Source of the DNA: Dryas octopetala
Lineage: Eukaryota; Streptophyta; Magnoliopsida; Rosales; Rosaceae
Assembly: GCA_963921425.1 (NCBI GenBank)
Contig: OY992834.1
Span: 27,769,669 to 27,833,668 of the forward strand
Direction of reading: 5' to 3'
Length of the DNA: 64,000 nt
The notes under the pieces were generated by a model, which searched no databases, was not told where the DNA came from, and saw nothing but the letters and a program-made list of their open reading frames with translations. The translations under genes were made by a program, and so were the position numbers. Position 1 is the stretch's first letter; every line of letters begins with the position of its first letter. Below are positions 48,926 to 61,652 of this stretch, piece by piece.

Positions 48926-49021
48926 TATGTTCATTGGCCTAACCTTTTGAAGACCCAATTAAAAGGAGAGTCCAGATCATCATGTGTTGACCTTTTTTTT
49001 TTGTCTTTTATTTAATTATCT
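48926..49021. other. Spacer between CACTA-3 and CACTA-4
   Basis: A 96-bp host stretch ending in the TCT target site of CACTA-4. Nothing recognised. Confidence 0.6.
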
Positions 49022-49029
49022 CACTACAA

Positions 49030-49500
49030 GAAAACTTATTTTTCCCGACAAAGATATTTTGTCGGGAAAACTCTCTTTTGTCGGAAAAAAATCTTTGCCG
49101 ACAAAATAATTTAGTCGGCCACTTTGTCTCCCAAAGCTCCTCGAGCAAACCTTTGCCCAACATCGCCGACAAAGTAATTTAATTAGTCGATAAAATTAGT
49201 CAGTTTAAACAACCGCCGACGACATTTTTTCAGGAAACTAGTCGGTAAAAGCCATTGAACAATCAGATTTAGAGTTTTACCGACAAAGGTTTTGTCGGGA
49301 AAGATAGTTTTACGGACCAAAATGGTTTTGTCGGGAGAGATGAAATCTTTTGCCGACAAAGGGTTTGTCGGGAAAAGTCTTTTTTGCGACAAAATTGTTT
49401 TGTCGGCCAAGATGTATATGCTTATGCCGACTAATATTTGATCGGAAAAAAATTTCTCTACCGACAAAATAACTTTGTCAATAAATATTATCAATGATAA
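49030..49500. repeat. CACTA-4 left subterminal repeat array
   Basis: Repeated TTTTGTCGGGAAA and GCCGACAAA motifs in both orientations just inside the left terminus. Confidence 0.8.
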
Positions 49501-49799
49501 TTTATGCATAAATTATTTTAATTATATATTTAAACTTTTTAAAATTAACAAAACTGCAATTAGTGAAAGATACCTTTTTAATTCATACATCAAAAAACAT
49601 ACAATAAGTGAGTTCATGTCCATATAAAATAATACATAGCCAACAAATACCCAACATATAAATAGTACCCTAATTAACCATGCATGTGGCAGCCTAATTC
49701 ACATTCAAAATATACACCCTGCAGTGGCAGCCTAATTAACATTCAACATATGTTTGATGCATGTCAAATTTATCAAAAAATATAAGGTCTAGATAACCC

Positions 49800-52700
49800 T
49801 AAAGAGGTCTATGATCAACCTCGCCCTCATCGTCATGAGCACCATCATCTTGTTCATGCTGTACTTGAGTATGTGTTGGGGGTAGTACTAACCCAGGGTA
49901 AGAGTCTGAAGCTGTGGTAGAAGAAATTGAATCTGTTGCATTAAACCCTCCCTTACAGCCTTCTCTTCTTGAAGCTGCTCCAATTCTTTAGTAGTAGAAT
50001 TTGATATATGGGGGAGTAGAAGATGATGAAAGATCATGAAACCTGCAATAACCAAACCCACGGATTGTCCTTCCTAGTTTAGTACCCATTACATCCATAA
50101 CTATTTGAGTCCTAACCTCAACAGGAACTGAAATATCTTCTAATGTTGTACCCTCAAGATACTCCTTCATGATATCATCAAGTATGGCATTTTGCTTCTC
50201 CATCATCTCATCCTAGAAACAAGTAAAAAATTTGGATAACATTAATAATCTGTTAGGCAAAATTAATAAGTAAAACTTGGAAAATATCACAATTTGAAAC
50301 TGCAACCTGTGAACATACAAGAAGTCTTTGTAAATTTAAAGGCTTATCAATGAATTGTCTGCCAAGAGAATTTTAACCCACCAACTGACTTCAAAAATAA
50401 ATGTTTTAATTATGTCAATATAATTTGCTAAACGAAGGGTAATTAGTAGATTAGTTGTGGATCACTCATCCCAGGCCAATTTATACTAGACCAAAAGCTA
50501 ACCCTCAATACCCAATGTACAACAATGCATCCAATGGATTCCTTGCTAAAGGAATACATCTGAATTGCTCTAAGCAAAAAACTTGTTTGTCACTGAGAAA
50601 AACATACCCTTGGTACTCAATGTAAGGTTAGCTGTTAAGCTACTTACACCTCCTCCCCCCCCCCCCCCCCAACCAATATATCTTTATTTTCTTGCGAAAA
50701 TTTGAATGTGATGAAACAGAACCATTAATGGAGACCATCATTTCGATGAGAAGTCCAAAAGTGTCCCTTTTAAACATATAATAGAAGTGAATATATACAG
50801 CATACAATCTTCATAAGACAGTACACAACCTAGAGAAGATAACATATTGAAAAAGTGTTATGGTAGACTTTGAAAGCATGAGAATTATAAGAATATTAAA
50901 AACTGGGGGTATGGTTGACTGAAGTGTGAAACAAAATTAACCTGTAGTATGTATATAAACCAGTCAATCCAAATCATAAAATAAAAAAATAAAAAAAAAA
51001 AAAAAAAAAAAAACCAAATCATAAAAAAAAAAAAAAAACTTGACACCCCTTAATTTATGATCATATATTAACCTTTTTAAAGAAATTAACAAAACTTAGC
51101 TCCTCAAGCTAGGCCTAGATATTATAAGCATAATGGCCATCTTATATATTATAAAAACTAAGAAGATAAGACGTGATAAGCAGGATGGCCATCTTACATA
51201 TTAAAAAAAAATTACATATTTCTCCTTTGCTAACTCATTAGTCTATGTTTTACCATCCTTCTTGTGGTGGACCTTCTTAAAGGTGACAACATCCGAAAAC
51301 TTCTCGATCCCCAGCCTGTAATTAAAACATGATTTTAATTTTACTTTATAAATAAATCAACATATATCATTATTCTTATATCACATGAAAATTTTACCTC
51401 ATAAGCCTCTTGAAATGTCACATCGAACGGACATGACCCAGCACAATGGTTAATAGGCTTTTTGGTCCGGTTAACCTTGTTGGCCTCAGATCGCTTCTGT
51501 AATAAATTGAAAAGGTTGGAGCATTACACATAACCAAATGTTTACAAGTTGAATATTATAGCATAAATTTGTAAATGTAATATTAATTTGTACAAGTGAC
51601 TGGAATTAATACAAAAAACGCAGGGCTAGTAAAAATATCACACAACTTCTAGCACTGTTCAACATCTTGGTCTGCCATCTCATCAGGATGTGCTGCCCGT
51701 GCATCCTCATCCTTCACAAAGGAAAGGTAGTAATCATGCAGCTCGTACTTGAACGCATTGTATGCCTTATTCATCACCTTATTAACATATTTATAACACC
51801 TATCATCTTCCAAAGATATATCAAAATTTACCTACAATCCAAGATTTAAAAAATTAGTAATAATGGCTAAAAAAATTAGTAATAATATAACATATGAAAT
51901 TGAAAAGTGTTAATAGGAAACTCACCGTCAACTCCTCCATAAGGTCAACTCTAACATCTTGTGGAATGTGCCTCCAAAATTTATAATTCATTGGTGCTTC
52001 ACTTCGCAATGGCCCCTATGTCATTAGATAGCAAGCTTCGTGTGGCTCTGTCAGGTAGATTACTAACGTTATGAAGAGTGACGTGAATCTTCTTCTTCAT
52101 GTTTCATATAAGGGTGGAGGACTTAATTTGTCTACTTGGCCCTCTCACAACCTTTTTATAGCATGCAAAGAACCCTATGTGGATGCTGAAAATAAAGAAA
52201 TCAACATAAATCAAATTACCCTACAAAATCAAATTGACTAAAATTAAATAATTGATTTTTAACCATTAACTTATTATTATGGGAGCCCTGTTCATTACCG
52301 GTCTGAGGCATTGCAGAAGAGTCTACATCATCACCCAATGAGGGTCCTATATTAACAACAAAAATATACAAGTATGGCAAAAACTAAGAGAATTTAAATT
52401 AAGTCAAATATTATGAACAACAAAAAAAGACCTGCAATCAACTTATTTGGTCTTTCTAAAAACAAACACTAGACTTAGGATTAATTACTTAGAAGATATC
52501 CCAAATGCAACTCAGCTCCACACCATTTCCAAAATAAAAAAGATTTAATCAAATTTTAAGTGGGCTAATGAAGGTCATACCATCAGCAGATGTTCTGGCA
52601 CAAGTGCTTTGAGAATGAGACTTATGACGACGACGTGCACTGGTAGACCGAGTCTAATTGGTAGTTTGGGCCATAGTCATTGGTGGTGAAGTCTGGGGGA

Positions 52701-53084
52701 CATAATTTTGGGGTGATGAAGTCTGGCGAACTGAAGTCTGGGGGACAAAATTTTGGGGTGGTGAAGTCTGGCGAACTGAATTCTCAGGTGGTGAAGTGCG
52801 GCAAGATAAAGTCTCAGATGGTGAAGTACGGCAAGATGAAGTCTAGAGGACAAAATTTTGGTGTGGTGAAGTATGGTGAAATGAAGTCTGGAGGACAGAA
52901 TTTTGGTGTGGTGAAGTACGACGAATTGAAGTCTCAGGTGGTGAACTGAAATCTGTAAAAAGTCGCTTCCTCGGAGGCCCAACAGGTGGTGGAAGAGGGG
53001 CAGACGAGCGGTATTGGTCTTGCTCTCATTGGATGTACGTCTCCTCTTAGCAGTACAAATCAGATCTTCAATCAAATAAATCAA
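49800..53084 (-). pseudogene. CACTA-4 accessory gene (Transposase_24), left inverted copy
   Basis: Minus-strand exons include a proline-rich N-terminal part with repeated TSPPxNxV-like phrases (about 53084-52640); the LSNDIGAIVRSEAP-type exon (about 52080-51930), here with a frame change; the VNFDI...KYELHDYYLSFVKDEDA exon (51832-51640), with a stop at the Gln codon of EQCQK; KRSEANKVNRTKKPINHC (51498-51396); LGIEKFSDVVTFKKVHHKKD (about 51318-51255); and the C-terminal exon with GFGYCRFHDLSSSS (50206-49990), then an acidic His/Gln/Asp tail. The order matches the intact gene of CACTA-2. From 51566 rightward it is the inverted twin of 58341-60247. Confidence 0.75.
50640..51040. repeat. Homopolymer runs in a CACTA-4 intron
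   Basis: A C run at about 50653-50670 and long A runs at about 50988-51040, inside the large intron of the left accessory gene. No other signal. Confidence 0.8.
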
Positions 53085-53452
53085 ATCAAATTAGTCAAAA
53101 TTATTCTATATAATTAAATAAGTCACTAACATTAAATCATATTTAAAATTGAAAGATTCATATAAAAAATAAATACTTACTACTCCAAATCAATGTCATC
53201 GTCACTATATATCACTATCATCATCACTATCACTATACATATTATATATTCCTCTCTTTGTTAGAGTCACTTTCATCCTTTGACCTATTATCATTAATGA
53301 ATTCATCATCGGCACATGAATCAAAGTTGAGATAGATTGTTATGGCATCGATTGCAATAGGAGCAACATCATTTCTAGTCAAAGGCGTTTGAAGAGCATC
53401 CTCATTATAATCTTGGTCCACTATAGTAATGTTGAAAGATGTACTTTCTTGG
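51566..53452. repeat. Inverted repeat, left arm (1.9 kb)
   Basis: Reverse complement of 58341-60247, including introns as well as exons. The outer boundary is where AATATTAATTTGTACAAGTG stops matching. The inner boundary is near the AAGTACATCTTTCAACATT phrase (minus strand), where Copia sequence begins. Confidence 0.85.
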
Positions 53453-55064
53453 CGTGTGTAGGTCCTGTATGTAACAAAAAATAGGAAAAAACACAACACA
53501 ACACGAAAGAAATTGTGTGAGTTTGGAACTGAAGTTAGATTGACATTAAAAGACGGCACGCAAAGAACATTAGTGAGTCGAAAGTTGTTATTAAAGATGA
53601 TAATGTATGTGCAATCTATAAGTACTTTAGCCCCTGTGGGAAAACCTACTGGTGGCATATGAGATGTGGATGTATTTGTCAAAAGTGCATGTGAATTGGT
53701 GATGTGATATGTCGCCACACTATCAATGACCCAAGTATGAGACAAAATAGATTGTTTTTGAGAATATAGACAAGTAGAATAATTCAGACCTGCAAAATTT
53801 ACTTGGGTTTGTGATACTTCTTTGTTACTTACAACACCCATGATTTGCTGGCATTGGTCCAAAGTCAAGTGTGGTGCAATAGACTGAAGGTGGTGAATCT
53901 GCGAGTTTTGGTTTTGCACATTATTGATAGTAAGCTACCTCTCTTGGTTGCCTTTGTCGGGTTTGACATTCTTGTTGTGCCATTTGTGACCTGGAGGAAA
54001 ACTGTGAATGAAATAACAAGTATCAATATTATGAGTGTCACCGTTTCAATGAGTGTAGTGACGGGGCTCCCTTCGATTTCCTCACGGTGCCGACCGATAG
54101 GAAGAGTTCTGGCCTTTTGAACTAGTTTGGAATGAGTTTTTGTGAAAGTTTATCTTTCCGTGTATACTCAACATAGCCATACTTTCTATACCAGGGAAAT
54201 TGGTGGTAATTTCTCGTTGTTTTTTCCCCTGTGATAGTAAAGAATAAGCTTTACGAACTGTTGGTAATGGCTGCATAAGAAGGATTTGCCCCCTTGTTGC
54301 CGCATCTGATTCACGTAATCCCATCAAAAATTGCATTAACCGCTGCTGCTCCTCACGATCCGTTAAGGACTTCATCGTTCCACAGGAACATGGTTCAACT
54401 TCATTGTAGGAACTCAACTCATCCCAAAGAACTTTGAGTTTGGAGTAGTATGTCGCTAGAGGCATCTGGTTTTGCATCTGTGTCTCTATGCTGCGCTGTA
54501 TTTGAAAGATCCTAAGAGCGTTGCTTTGTGAAAATCTCTCCTTAAGATCTGTACATACCTTATAGAATTGGGAAGCCATGACAAAATCTTGTCGTTGCAG
54601 ATTTGCCATCGTTGAAACGTTGTGGATTTTGTTATGGATGATGGCTTCTCCATGGAACCATCAATAAAAGCTATTTTGTTCTTCACACTCGGAGCAATTA
54701 GAATAGAACGACTCCAAGTGCTGTAATTGTCATCGATCAATGGCTAGGAAACCAATATCATGCCAGGATGATATGAGTGATGAACATAGTAGGGATTGGA
54801 AAGGTCAAACGAATTGTTTTCCGTCTTGCTAGAGGATTTCTTTTCGTCGTTTGGTGCCATCAGAGAAGTGGCTTTGATACCATGTGAAGAAATTGAGTTT
54901 GTATTGAATTGATTTACAATGACGCTAATATAAGAAGATAAATACAGTAAGGCTGATATCTAGATCCTATAGTTAAACTAATAACCAAAATAAGCATCCT
55001 AACTTCTAGTAGTCAACTATACTGATTAGGAATGAAATATATACAATAACTGCATATCTTGACA
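53453..55064 (-). mobile_element. Copia retrotransposon fragment inside CACTA-4 (fossil)
   Basis: Minus strand. A 182-bp TG...CA LTR (54883-55064) is followed by a primer site TGGTATCAAAGCC (initiator tRNA-Met type). Gag follows with NYSTWSRSILIA and a UBN2-like domain (about 54740-54080), then a protease-like region (SHTWVIDSVATYHITN, about 53740). The rest of the element is absent and the fragment adjoins the left arm of the inverted repeat. Its LTR side interrupts the transposase-associated exon of TNP2. It is broken, with several breaks. Confidence 0.85.
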
Positions 55065-58000
55065 AGTGTCCTTGCCGGAAATGTAATAATAGAGTTTGGA
55101 AACCAGTGGTTGAAGTTCAATATGATTTGTTTAAAAATTGGATGTTGACGAGCTATGTCACTTGGAAATATCATAGAGAGCGGTCAGGACCATATGTTCA
55201 TGCTTCAAGCTCTTCAAATGCCCCACCACCCGCGTTGCTTAATGACGAAGATGATGATGTCTTGAGCATACTCCATGATATTTTCCCACAATCTTCAGTT
55301 AATAATCATACAGAGGACATGGAGGAGGATGAAATCATATATAATGATACAAGAAGGGAGAATGAGCATCCTAATGTAGATATGGAATACTCCAATAAGT
55401 TTGAAAATTTGTTCGAATATGCACAACGAGAACTATGCCCTGGTTGCGAAGCCTTTTCGATATTGACAGCAATTGCTGAGTTGATGCATTGCAAAGTTAA
55501 ATTTCTTTGGTGCAACAAATCATTTGATCATTTGTTGAGGATTTTGAAGCAGATGTTGCCAACAGGTCATCATTTGCCACCGTCTTATTACCATGCACTA
55601 AAGATATTGAAAGATATCGAGTTGAGTTACGAAACAATCGTGCTTGTAGGTATGGTTGTGCGTTGTTTTATAAGGAGCACGAAGGAAAAGACAATTGTCA
55701 TGTCTGTAATGAGACGAGGTATAAGAAAAATGTGGGAAATCAAAAAAACATCCCACAAAAGGTATTGCGCTATTTTCCATTGACTCTGAAGTTGCAGCGG
55801 TTGTACATGTCGAAACATACAGCTGGTGATATGACATAGCATAAGGATGAACAGGTTGATGATGACATAATGAGACATCCTGTTAATGGAATTGCATGGA
55901 AGAAGTTTGACAAGATATGTTAGATTGGGGCTTGCATCAAACTGTTTTAATCCGAACGGGATTATGAGTCCATCATATAGCATGAGGCCTGTGGTGGTAG
56001 TTCCTTATAATTTGCCTCATTTGAGGTGCATGGAAAAAGAATTTTCGATGTTGACTTTATTAATTTCAAGTTCACTAGCATCGGGTATAGAGATTGATGT
56101 TTATCTACAATCGTTAATTGACGAATTGAAAGTGTCATGGAAACATGGTGTGCACACTTATAATAAAGAGACTAATTCTGCATTCAAGTTACGGGCAGCA
56201 GTAATGTGAACAATAAATGATTTTCCTACATATGAGAATCTAGCCGGTTGGAGCACAAAAGGTTATAAGGTATGCCCCGGTATGTAATGAAGATGTGTCA
56301 TCTGATTTGCTAGAGCATAAGATTTGTTATATGAGGCATCGTCGATGGTTGTCTCCTCGACATGCATTGCGTAGGAACAAAGAAGCTTTTGATGGGCATA
56401 ATGAACTAAGAGTAAGACCCATGGATTTTTCAAGTGATGACATTTTGGCTAAGGTCAATAGCCTAAATTTTGGGCAAATTGGTAAACATCTGAATAACAA
56501 AGATAGGAAGAGGAAGAGGGAACCCCACAAATTGAACTGGACGAAAAAATGTATCTTCTTTGAGCTAGAGTATTGGGCCAAGCTTAAAATCAGGCATAAC
56601 CTATATGTAATGCATATTGAGAAAAAAGTATGCGGTAGTATGCTAGGGACAATTTTGGACATAGATAGAAAATTGAAGGACACAACCAAGGCTTGGTTAG
56701 ATTTGTGGTTAATAAAAATATGGGATAAGTACATGAAGCCACATCTATGTTTTACAATGAGTCCCATTGAGCAAAAACAATTCTGCCAATTTTTGAAATC
56801 TGTGAAATTTCATGATGGCTATGCATCTAACATTTCAACAAATGTTAATGTTGAGACAAGAAAAATTACAGGATTGAAGAGCCATGATTTTCATGTGTTA
56901 ATGCAGAGAATTATTTCAGTGGGTATTAGAAAATATTTGTGTAAAGATGTTTGTGATTCGATTGCTACGTTATCGGTTTTCTTCCAATAGTTATGTGCCA
57001 AAACATTAAATGTATTAGATGTGGAATGGTTGGGACAAAAGATTGCGATCTTACTATGCAAATTGGAGCAAATATTTTCATTGGCATTTTTTGATATCAT
57101 GGTTCATTTAATGGTGCATTTGCCACATAAAGCAAAGCTTGCTAGACCAGTCAGCTATCGATGGATGTATCCAATAGAAATGTAACATTTTCTTTTAATC
57201 ATAATGTGTACCAACTTGTTAATGAGCAAGAAGGCCATCCAATTTGTGAGATGTATCTAGTGTTTTTTTTTTTTTTTCAAAATTTTGGGCACATACAAGC
57301 AATATGTGCGAAACAAGGCTCAACATGAAGGGTCCATAGCGGAGGCTTACATAGCAAATGAATCCCTTACATTTTGTGCAATGTATCTCCGTAATGTTGA
57401 GACGGCCTTTAATAGGCCCGAACGTAATGATGATGGTGGTCTCCGTCATGAGAAACTTTCGGTGTTTGCACAAAATGCCCGACCATTTATGGTGAAAGGA
57501 GGAGTGAAATGGTCGCGTCCTGCCATCCAAGCAGCTCAATGGTACATATTGAAAAACTGTGAAGAGGTCTTACTGTTCCTAGAGTAAGTGAATTTTTTTA
57601 ACATTCAATATTTCACCAAGTGTATTTTAATTTCATCTTCTAAATTTATTATTTATAATACACTTGTTTCCTAGGGAGCATGAAACATTATTAAAACACG
57701 AAATATCTCAAAATGTGAGTAAAAAACAAAGAGAATAGTTTCTTATTTGGTTTCGTGAACATGTAAGTAGTTTTTTACATTTGGCCTAGTACATTATTTT
57801 TTTTCAGGTGTTGTATGATCTAAGTAATTTTCATTATTTTTTAGATGAGAAGATTAAAGAATGAAGATTCACCCTTGTATAGTGATGAGTTGTTCCAGTT
57901 AAGCTTGTGTTGTGCATGGAATTAGGTTCACTTGTATGGAACGAGATGATAGGCTCACCACACAAAACAATGGGGTCTTTGTGATAGGAGAATTTGATGG

Positions 58001-58586
58001 TAAAGAAATAGATTACTATGGTAGGTTGCAAAGTGTTGTAAAATTGTTATATAGAAACTGATATAGGGTTATGCTATTCAAGTGCAAGTGGTTCAACACC
58101 AACCCTAGAAGAAGGGGAAGCACTAAATGTGATTATCATCTAACATCTGTGAATACAAACACAAGGTGGTTTGAGAGCAATCCTTATATATTTGCAACAC
58201 AGGCCAAACAAGTTTTTTATCTAGAGGATCCTAAGGCAAGTTCTAGTTGGAAAGTTGTTCAAAAGATTGATCATAGAAATATATGGAATATTCCGAAAAA
58301 TGAGACCATCAATGGTGATGAAAGTGACCAGGATGTGGCATACCAAGAAAATACATCTTTCAACATTGTTATAGTGGACCAAGATTATAATGAGGATGCT
58401 CTTCAAATGCCTTTGACTAGAAATGATGTTGCTTCTATTACAATCGATGCCATAACAATCTATCTCAACTTTGATTCATGTGCCGATGATGAATTCATTA
58501 ATGATAATGGGTCAAAAGATGAAAGTGACTCTAACAAAGAGAAGAATAATATGTATAGTGATAGTGATAATGATAGTGACATATAG
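55065..58586 (+). pseudogene. TNP2-type CACTA transposase of CACTA-4, interrupted and degraded
   Basis: Plus strand. It opens inside the Transpos_assoc domain (KCPCRKCNNRVWKP); the first part of that domain was displaced by the Copia insertion. Next come WMLTSYVTWKYHRER, CPGCEAFSILTAIAELMHCK, ILKQMLPTGHHLPPSYYHA and the YGCALFYKEHEGKDNCHVC region. LGLASNCFNPNGIMSPSYS, YMRHRRWLS and KSHDFHVLMQRIISVGIRK (56871-56938) follow. A DUF4218 part has EAYIANESLTFCAMYLRNVETAFNRPE (57342-57420), and a DUF4216-like tail has MLFKCKWFNTNPRRRG and FYLEDP (58071-58230). Frame changes or stops occur near 55640, 55840, 56207, 56988, 57185 and 57750-58065. The last 250 bp overlap the right arm of the inverted repeat. 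Not able to encode an active transposase. Confidence 0.85.
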
Positions 58587-60247
58587 TGACAAATAGTGAC
58601 AATGACATTGATTTGGAATAGTAAGTTTTTATTTTTTATATGACTCTTTCAATTTTAAATATGATTTAATGTTAGTGACTTTGTTTATTTAATTATATAG
58701 AATAATTTTGACTAATTTGATTTTATTTATTTGAATGAAGATCTGATCTGTACTGCTAGGAGGAGACGTACATCCAATGAGAGCAAGACCAATACCGCTC
58801 GTCTGCCCCCCTTCCACCACTTGTTGGGCCTCCGAGGAAGCGACTTTTTACAGATTTCAGTTCACCACCTAAGACTTCAGTTCGTTGTACTTCACCACAC
58901 CAAAATTCTGTCCTCCAGACTTCATCTCACCATACCTCACCACACCAAAATTCTGTCCTCTAGACTTCATCTTGCCGTACTTCACCACCTGAGACTTTAT
59001 CTCGCCGCACTTCACCACCTGAGAATTCAGTTCGCCAGACTTCACCACCCCAAAATTTTGTCCCTCAGACTTCAGCACCACCTCAAAATTATGTTCCCCA
59101 GACTTCAGTTCACCAGACTTCACCACCAATGACTATGGCCCAAACTACCAGTTAGACTCGGTCTACCAGTGCACGTCGTCGTCACAAGTCTCATTCTCAA
59201 AGCACTTGTGCCAGAACATCTGCTAATGGTATGAACTTCATTAGCCCACTTAAAATTTGATTAAATCTTTTTTATTTTGGAAATGGTGTGGAGTTGAGTT
59301 GAATTTGGGATATCTTCTAAGTAATTAATCCTAAGTCTAGTGTTTGTTTTCAGAAAGACCAATTAAGTTGATTGCAAGTCTTTTTTTGTTGTTCATAATA
59401 TTTGACTTTAAATTCTCTTAATTTTTGTCATACTTGTATATGTTTGTTGTTAATATAAGACCTTCATTGGGTGATGATGTAGACTCTTCTGCAATGCCCC
59501 AGACCGGTAATGAACAGGGCTCCCATGATAATAAGTTAATGGTTAAAAATCAATTATTGAATTTTAGTCAATTTGATTTTGTAGAGTAATTTGATTTATG
59601 TTGATTTCTTTATTTTCAGCATCCACATAGGGTTTTTTGCATGCTGTAAAAAGGTTGTGAGAGGGCCAAGTAGACAAATTAAGTCCTCCACCCTTATATG
59701 AATCATGAAAAAGAAGATTCACGTCACTCTTCATAACGTTAGTAATCTACCTGACAGAGCCACACGAAGCTTGCTATCTAATGACATAGGGGCCATTGTA
59801 CGAAGTGAAGCACCAATAAATTATGAATTTTGGAGGCACATTCCACAAGATGTTAGAGTTGACCTTATGGAGGAGTTGACAGTGAGTTTCCTATTAACCT
59901 TTTCAATTTCATATGTTATATTATTACTAATTTTTTTAGCCATAATTACTAATTTTTTAAATCTTGGATTGTAGGTAAATTTTGATATACCTTTGGAAGA
60001 TGACCGGTGTTATAAATATGTTAATTAATAAGGTGATGAATAAGGCATACAATGCGTTCAAGTACGAGCTGCATGATTACTATCTTTCCTTTGTGAAGGA
60101 TGAGGATGCACGGGCAGCACATCCTGATGAGATGGCAGACCGAGATGTTGAACAATGCCAGAAGTTGTGTGATATTTTTATTAGCCCTGCGTTTTTTGTA
60201 TTAATTCCAGTCACTTGTACAAATTAATATTACATATACAAATTTTT
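58341..60247. repeat. Inverted repeat, right arm (1.9 kb)
   Basis: Starts in the TNP2 tail at about the CAAGAAAATACATCTTTCAA phrase and ends at about TACAAATTAATATTACAT. It mirrors 51566-53452 with small substitutions and indels; the centre between arms is about 4.9 kb. Confidence 0.85.
58731..60227 (+). pseudogene. CACTA-4 accessory gene (Transposase_24), right copy, partial
   Basis: Plus strand: a proline-rich N-terminal part with repeated QTSPPxN-like phrases (about 58900-59155), then the exon KIHVTLHNVSNLPDRATRSL...LSNDIGAIVRSEAP (59705-59880) ending ACA/GTGAGT. The next exon (59975 on) begins VNFDIPLEDDRCYKYVN, and an extra TTAA (about 60025) shifts the frame before VMNKAYNAFKYELHDYYLSF. 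The exons for the C-terminal half seen in the left copy are absent: similarity ends at about 60247. The two copies carry different lesions (a stop in the left arm, a frame change here), so they diverged after duplication. Confidence 0.75.
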
Positions 60248-61330
60248 TGCCAACTCCACTTCCACCATATCCACCACCAGAAATATTTTCAAACACAAGA
60301 AAGAAGCACATAAAATATTCATAAAATCCATCTCCTTAACTTTTCTATTACGTTTAAAGTTGCTTCTTAAGGGACTAAAGAAGAGATTTCTAGCCTTAGG
60401 AAGTGGCTTCTTTTAAGTTTGTTTTTTCTTTGTTTTCCTGTGACAACTTGTATGAACAGATAACAATATTTAAAAGGGCAAACAAGCATAATTTATCTTT
60501 CCCCTAATATGTCAACAACAATTAAATAGGCAATAACTTTACCTCTAATATGTCATTCACAAACTGGGTGACTATCTTATGGTTGCTATTACTCTAAGAG
60601 TGCAAGCTTATTTCTATTATTCATCTCATGACAAAATTAGATGCATATATAAACTTAAAATCAAACAGAAAATTAAACAAACAAACAAACTTAAAATCTA
60701 AACCTAATAAAAATTAATACATGAACAAATTTACAAAATCAAATCCAGAAAAAAAAAAATAGCAGATTATTACCTCAAATGAGCCCTTGGAGCAAATCAA
60801 CTTGCAAGCACAATACATTCAGAAACCAAATGATTAAATTGGAATGAGAAACCATATCATTAAACTGAAATTTGAAAACCAAAAAAAAAAAACAAACAAA
60901 CAAACAAAGAGAAAAACAAGAAAAAAGAAAACCTTTTCTTGCAGAAATAAGGAATGGTTTTCTGAAGTTTGGGTTTTGGGTTTGAGTTTGGATTAAAGGG
61001 TTTAGGCTTTGGGTTTATAAGGTCTCAGAGTGTGAGAAAACGGGCTTAGGGGTTTATAAGATCAGAGACTATGGTGGTGATCAAAACGGCAGATCAAATA
61101 AAACCCATAGACAGAGTGAGGTGGATTGTGAGAGAGACAGCGGCTGAGCCCACCTTCATGGTGGCAACGACGAAGGCGAGACTCGTGGGTTGGTGGAGAA
61201 GAGGCTGAGTTGGGTGGGTGAGAGTGTTCTTTGTTGATGGTAAACTGAGAGACAAAGTGGTGGGTGAGAAACTGAGAGCGTTCTTGAAGGTTGTGTTAAT
61301 TTTGTCGAAAGGGCTTTTGTTTTTTTTTTT
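60248..61330. other. Right interior of CACTA-4, no gene recognised
   Basis: AT-rich with A runs to about 60940, then G-rich phrases (GGGTTTGGG, GTGGTGGG) to about 61320. It resembles a leader or promoter region; no domain is visible on either strand. Confidence 0.4.
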
Positions 61331-61334
61331 TTTT

Positions 61335-61649
61335 ATGACTATTTGGGCCGACTAATTTTTGTCAGTCCATTGATACTTAACACTTCACTACGCGGGAAAC
61401 ATGCCCGCCTGTTTTTTTGTCCAAATAGTTTCATTGTTTTCTCGACAAAACTAAGTTTTTCGCCAAAACTTGTTTTCCCGACAAACTATTTGTCGCTCAA
61501 AGTCATTATTTTGTTGGCCCATTTGGCTTAACTATTCCGTCCTTTTTTACCAACAAAATTATTACTTTGTCGTTAGAAACCATTTTGCCCAAGAAACCTT
61601 ATCTTTGTCGACTAAACTATTGTTGATAAAAATAAGTTTTCTTGTAGTG
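61335..61649. repeat. CACTA-4 right subterminal repeats and terminus
   Basis: CCGACAAA/TTTGTCG-type motifs, more decayed than on the left, lead to the terminus AAGTTTTCTTGTAGTG at 61649. Confidence 0.75.
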
Positions 61650-61652
61650 TCT

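Larger units (their letters stand above)
49022..61649. mobile_element. CACTA-4: 12.6-kb CACTA element with perfect terminal repeats and internal inverted duplication
   Basis: The terminal inverted repeats are at least 22 bp and exact; the first 20 bases are CACTACAAGAAAACTTATTT. TCT flanks both ends (49019-49021, 61650-61652). Its subterminal motif (CCGACAAA/TTTGTCGG) differs from that of CACTA-1 to CACTA-3, so it is another family. Contents: minus-strand accessory gene, Copia fragment, plus-strand TNP2, plus-strand accessory gene. The two accessory-gene copies form a 1.9-kb inverted repeat. Both gene sets carry lesions, yet the termini are intact. Confidence 0.9.

Noticed and set aside
52680-52949. 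Plus-strand frame rich in KSGGQNFGVVK repeats
   Set aside because: It is the antisense of the proline-rich repeat region of the CACTA-4 accessory gene.
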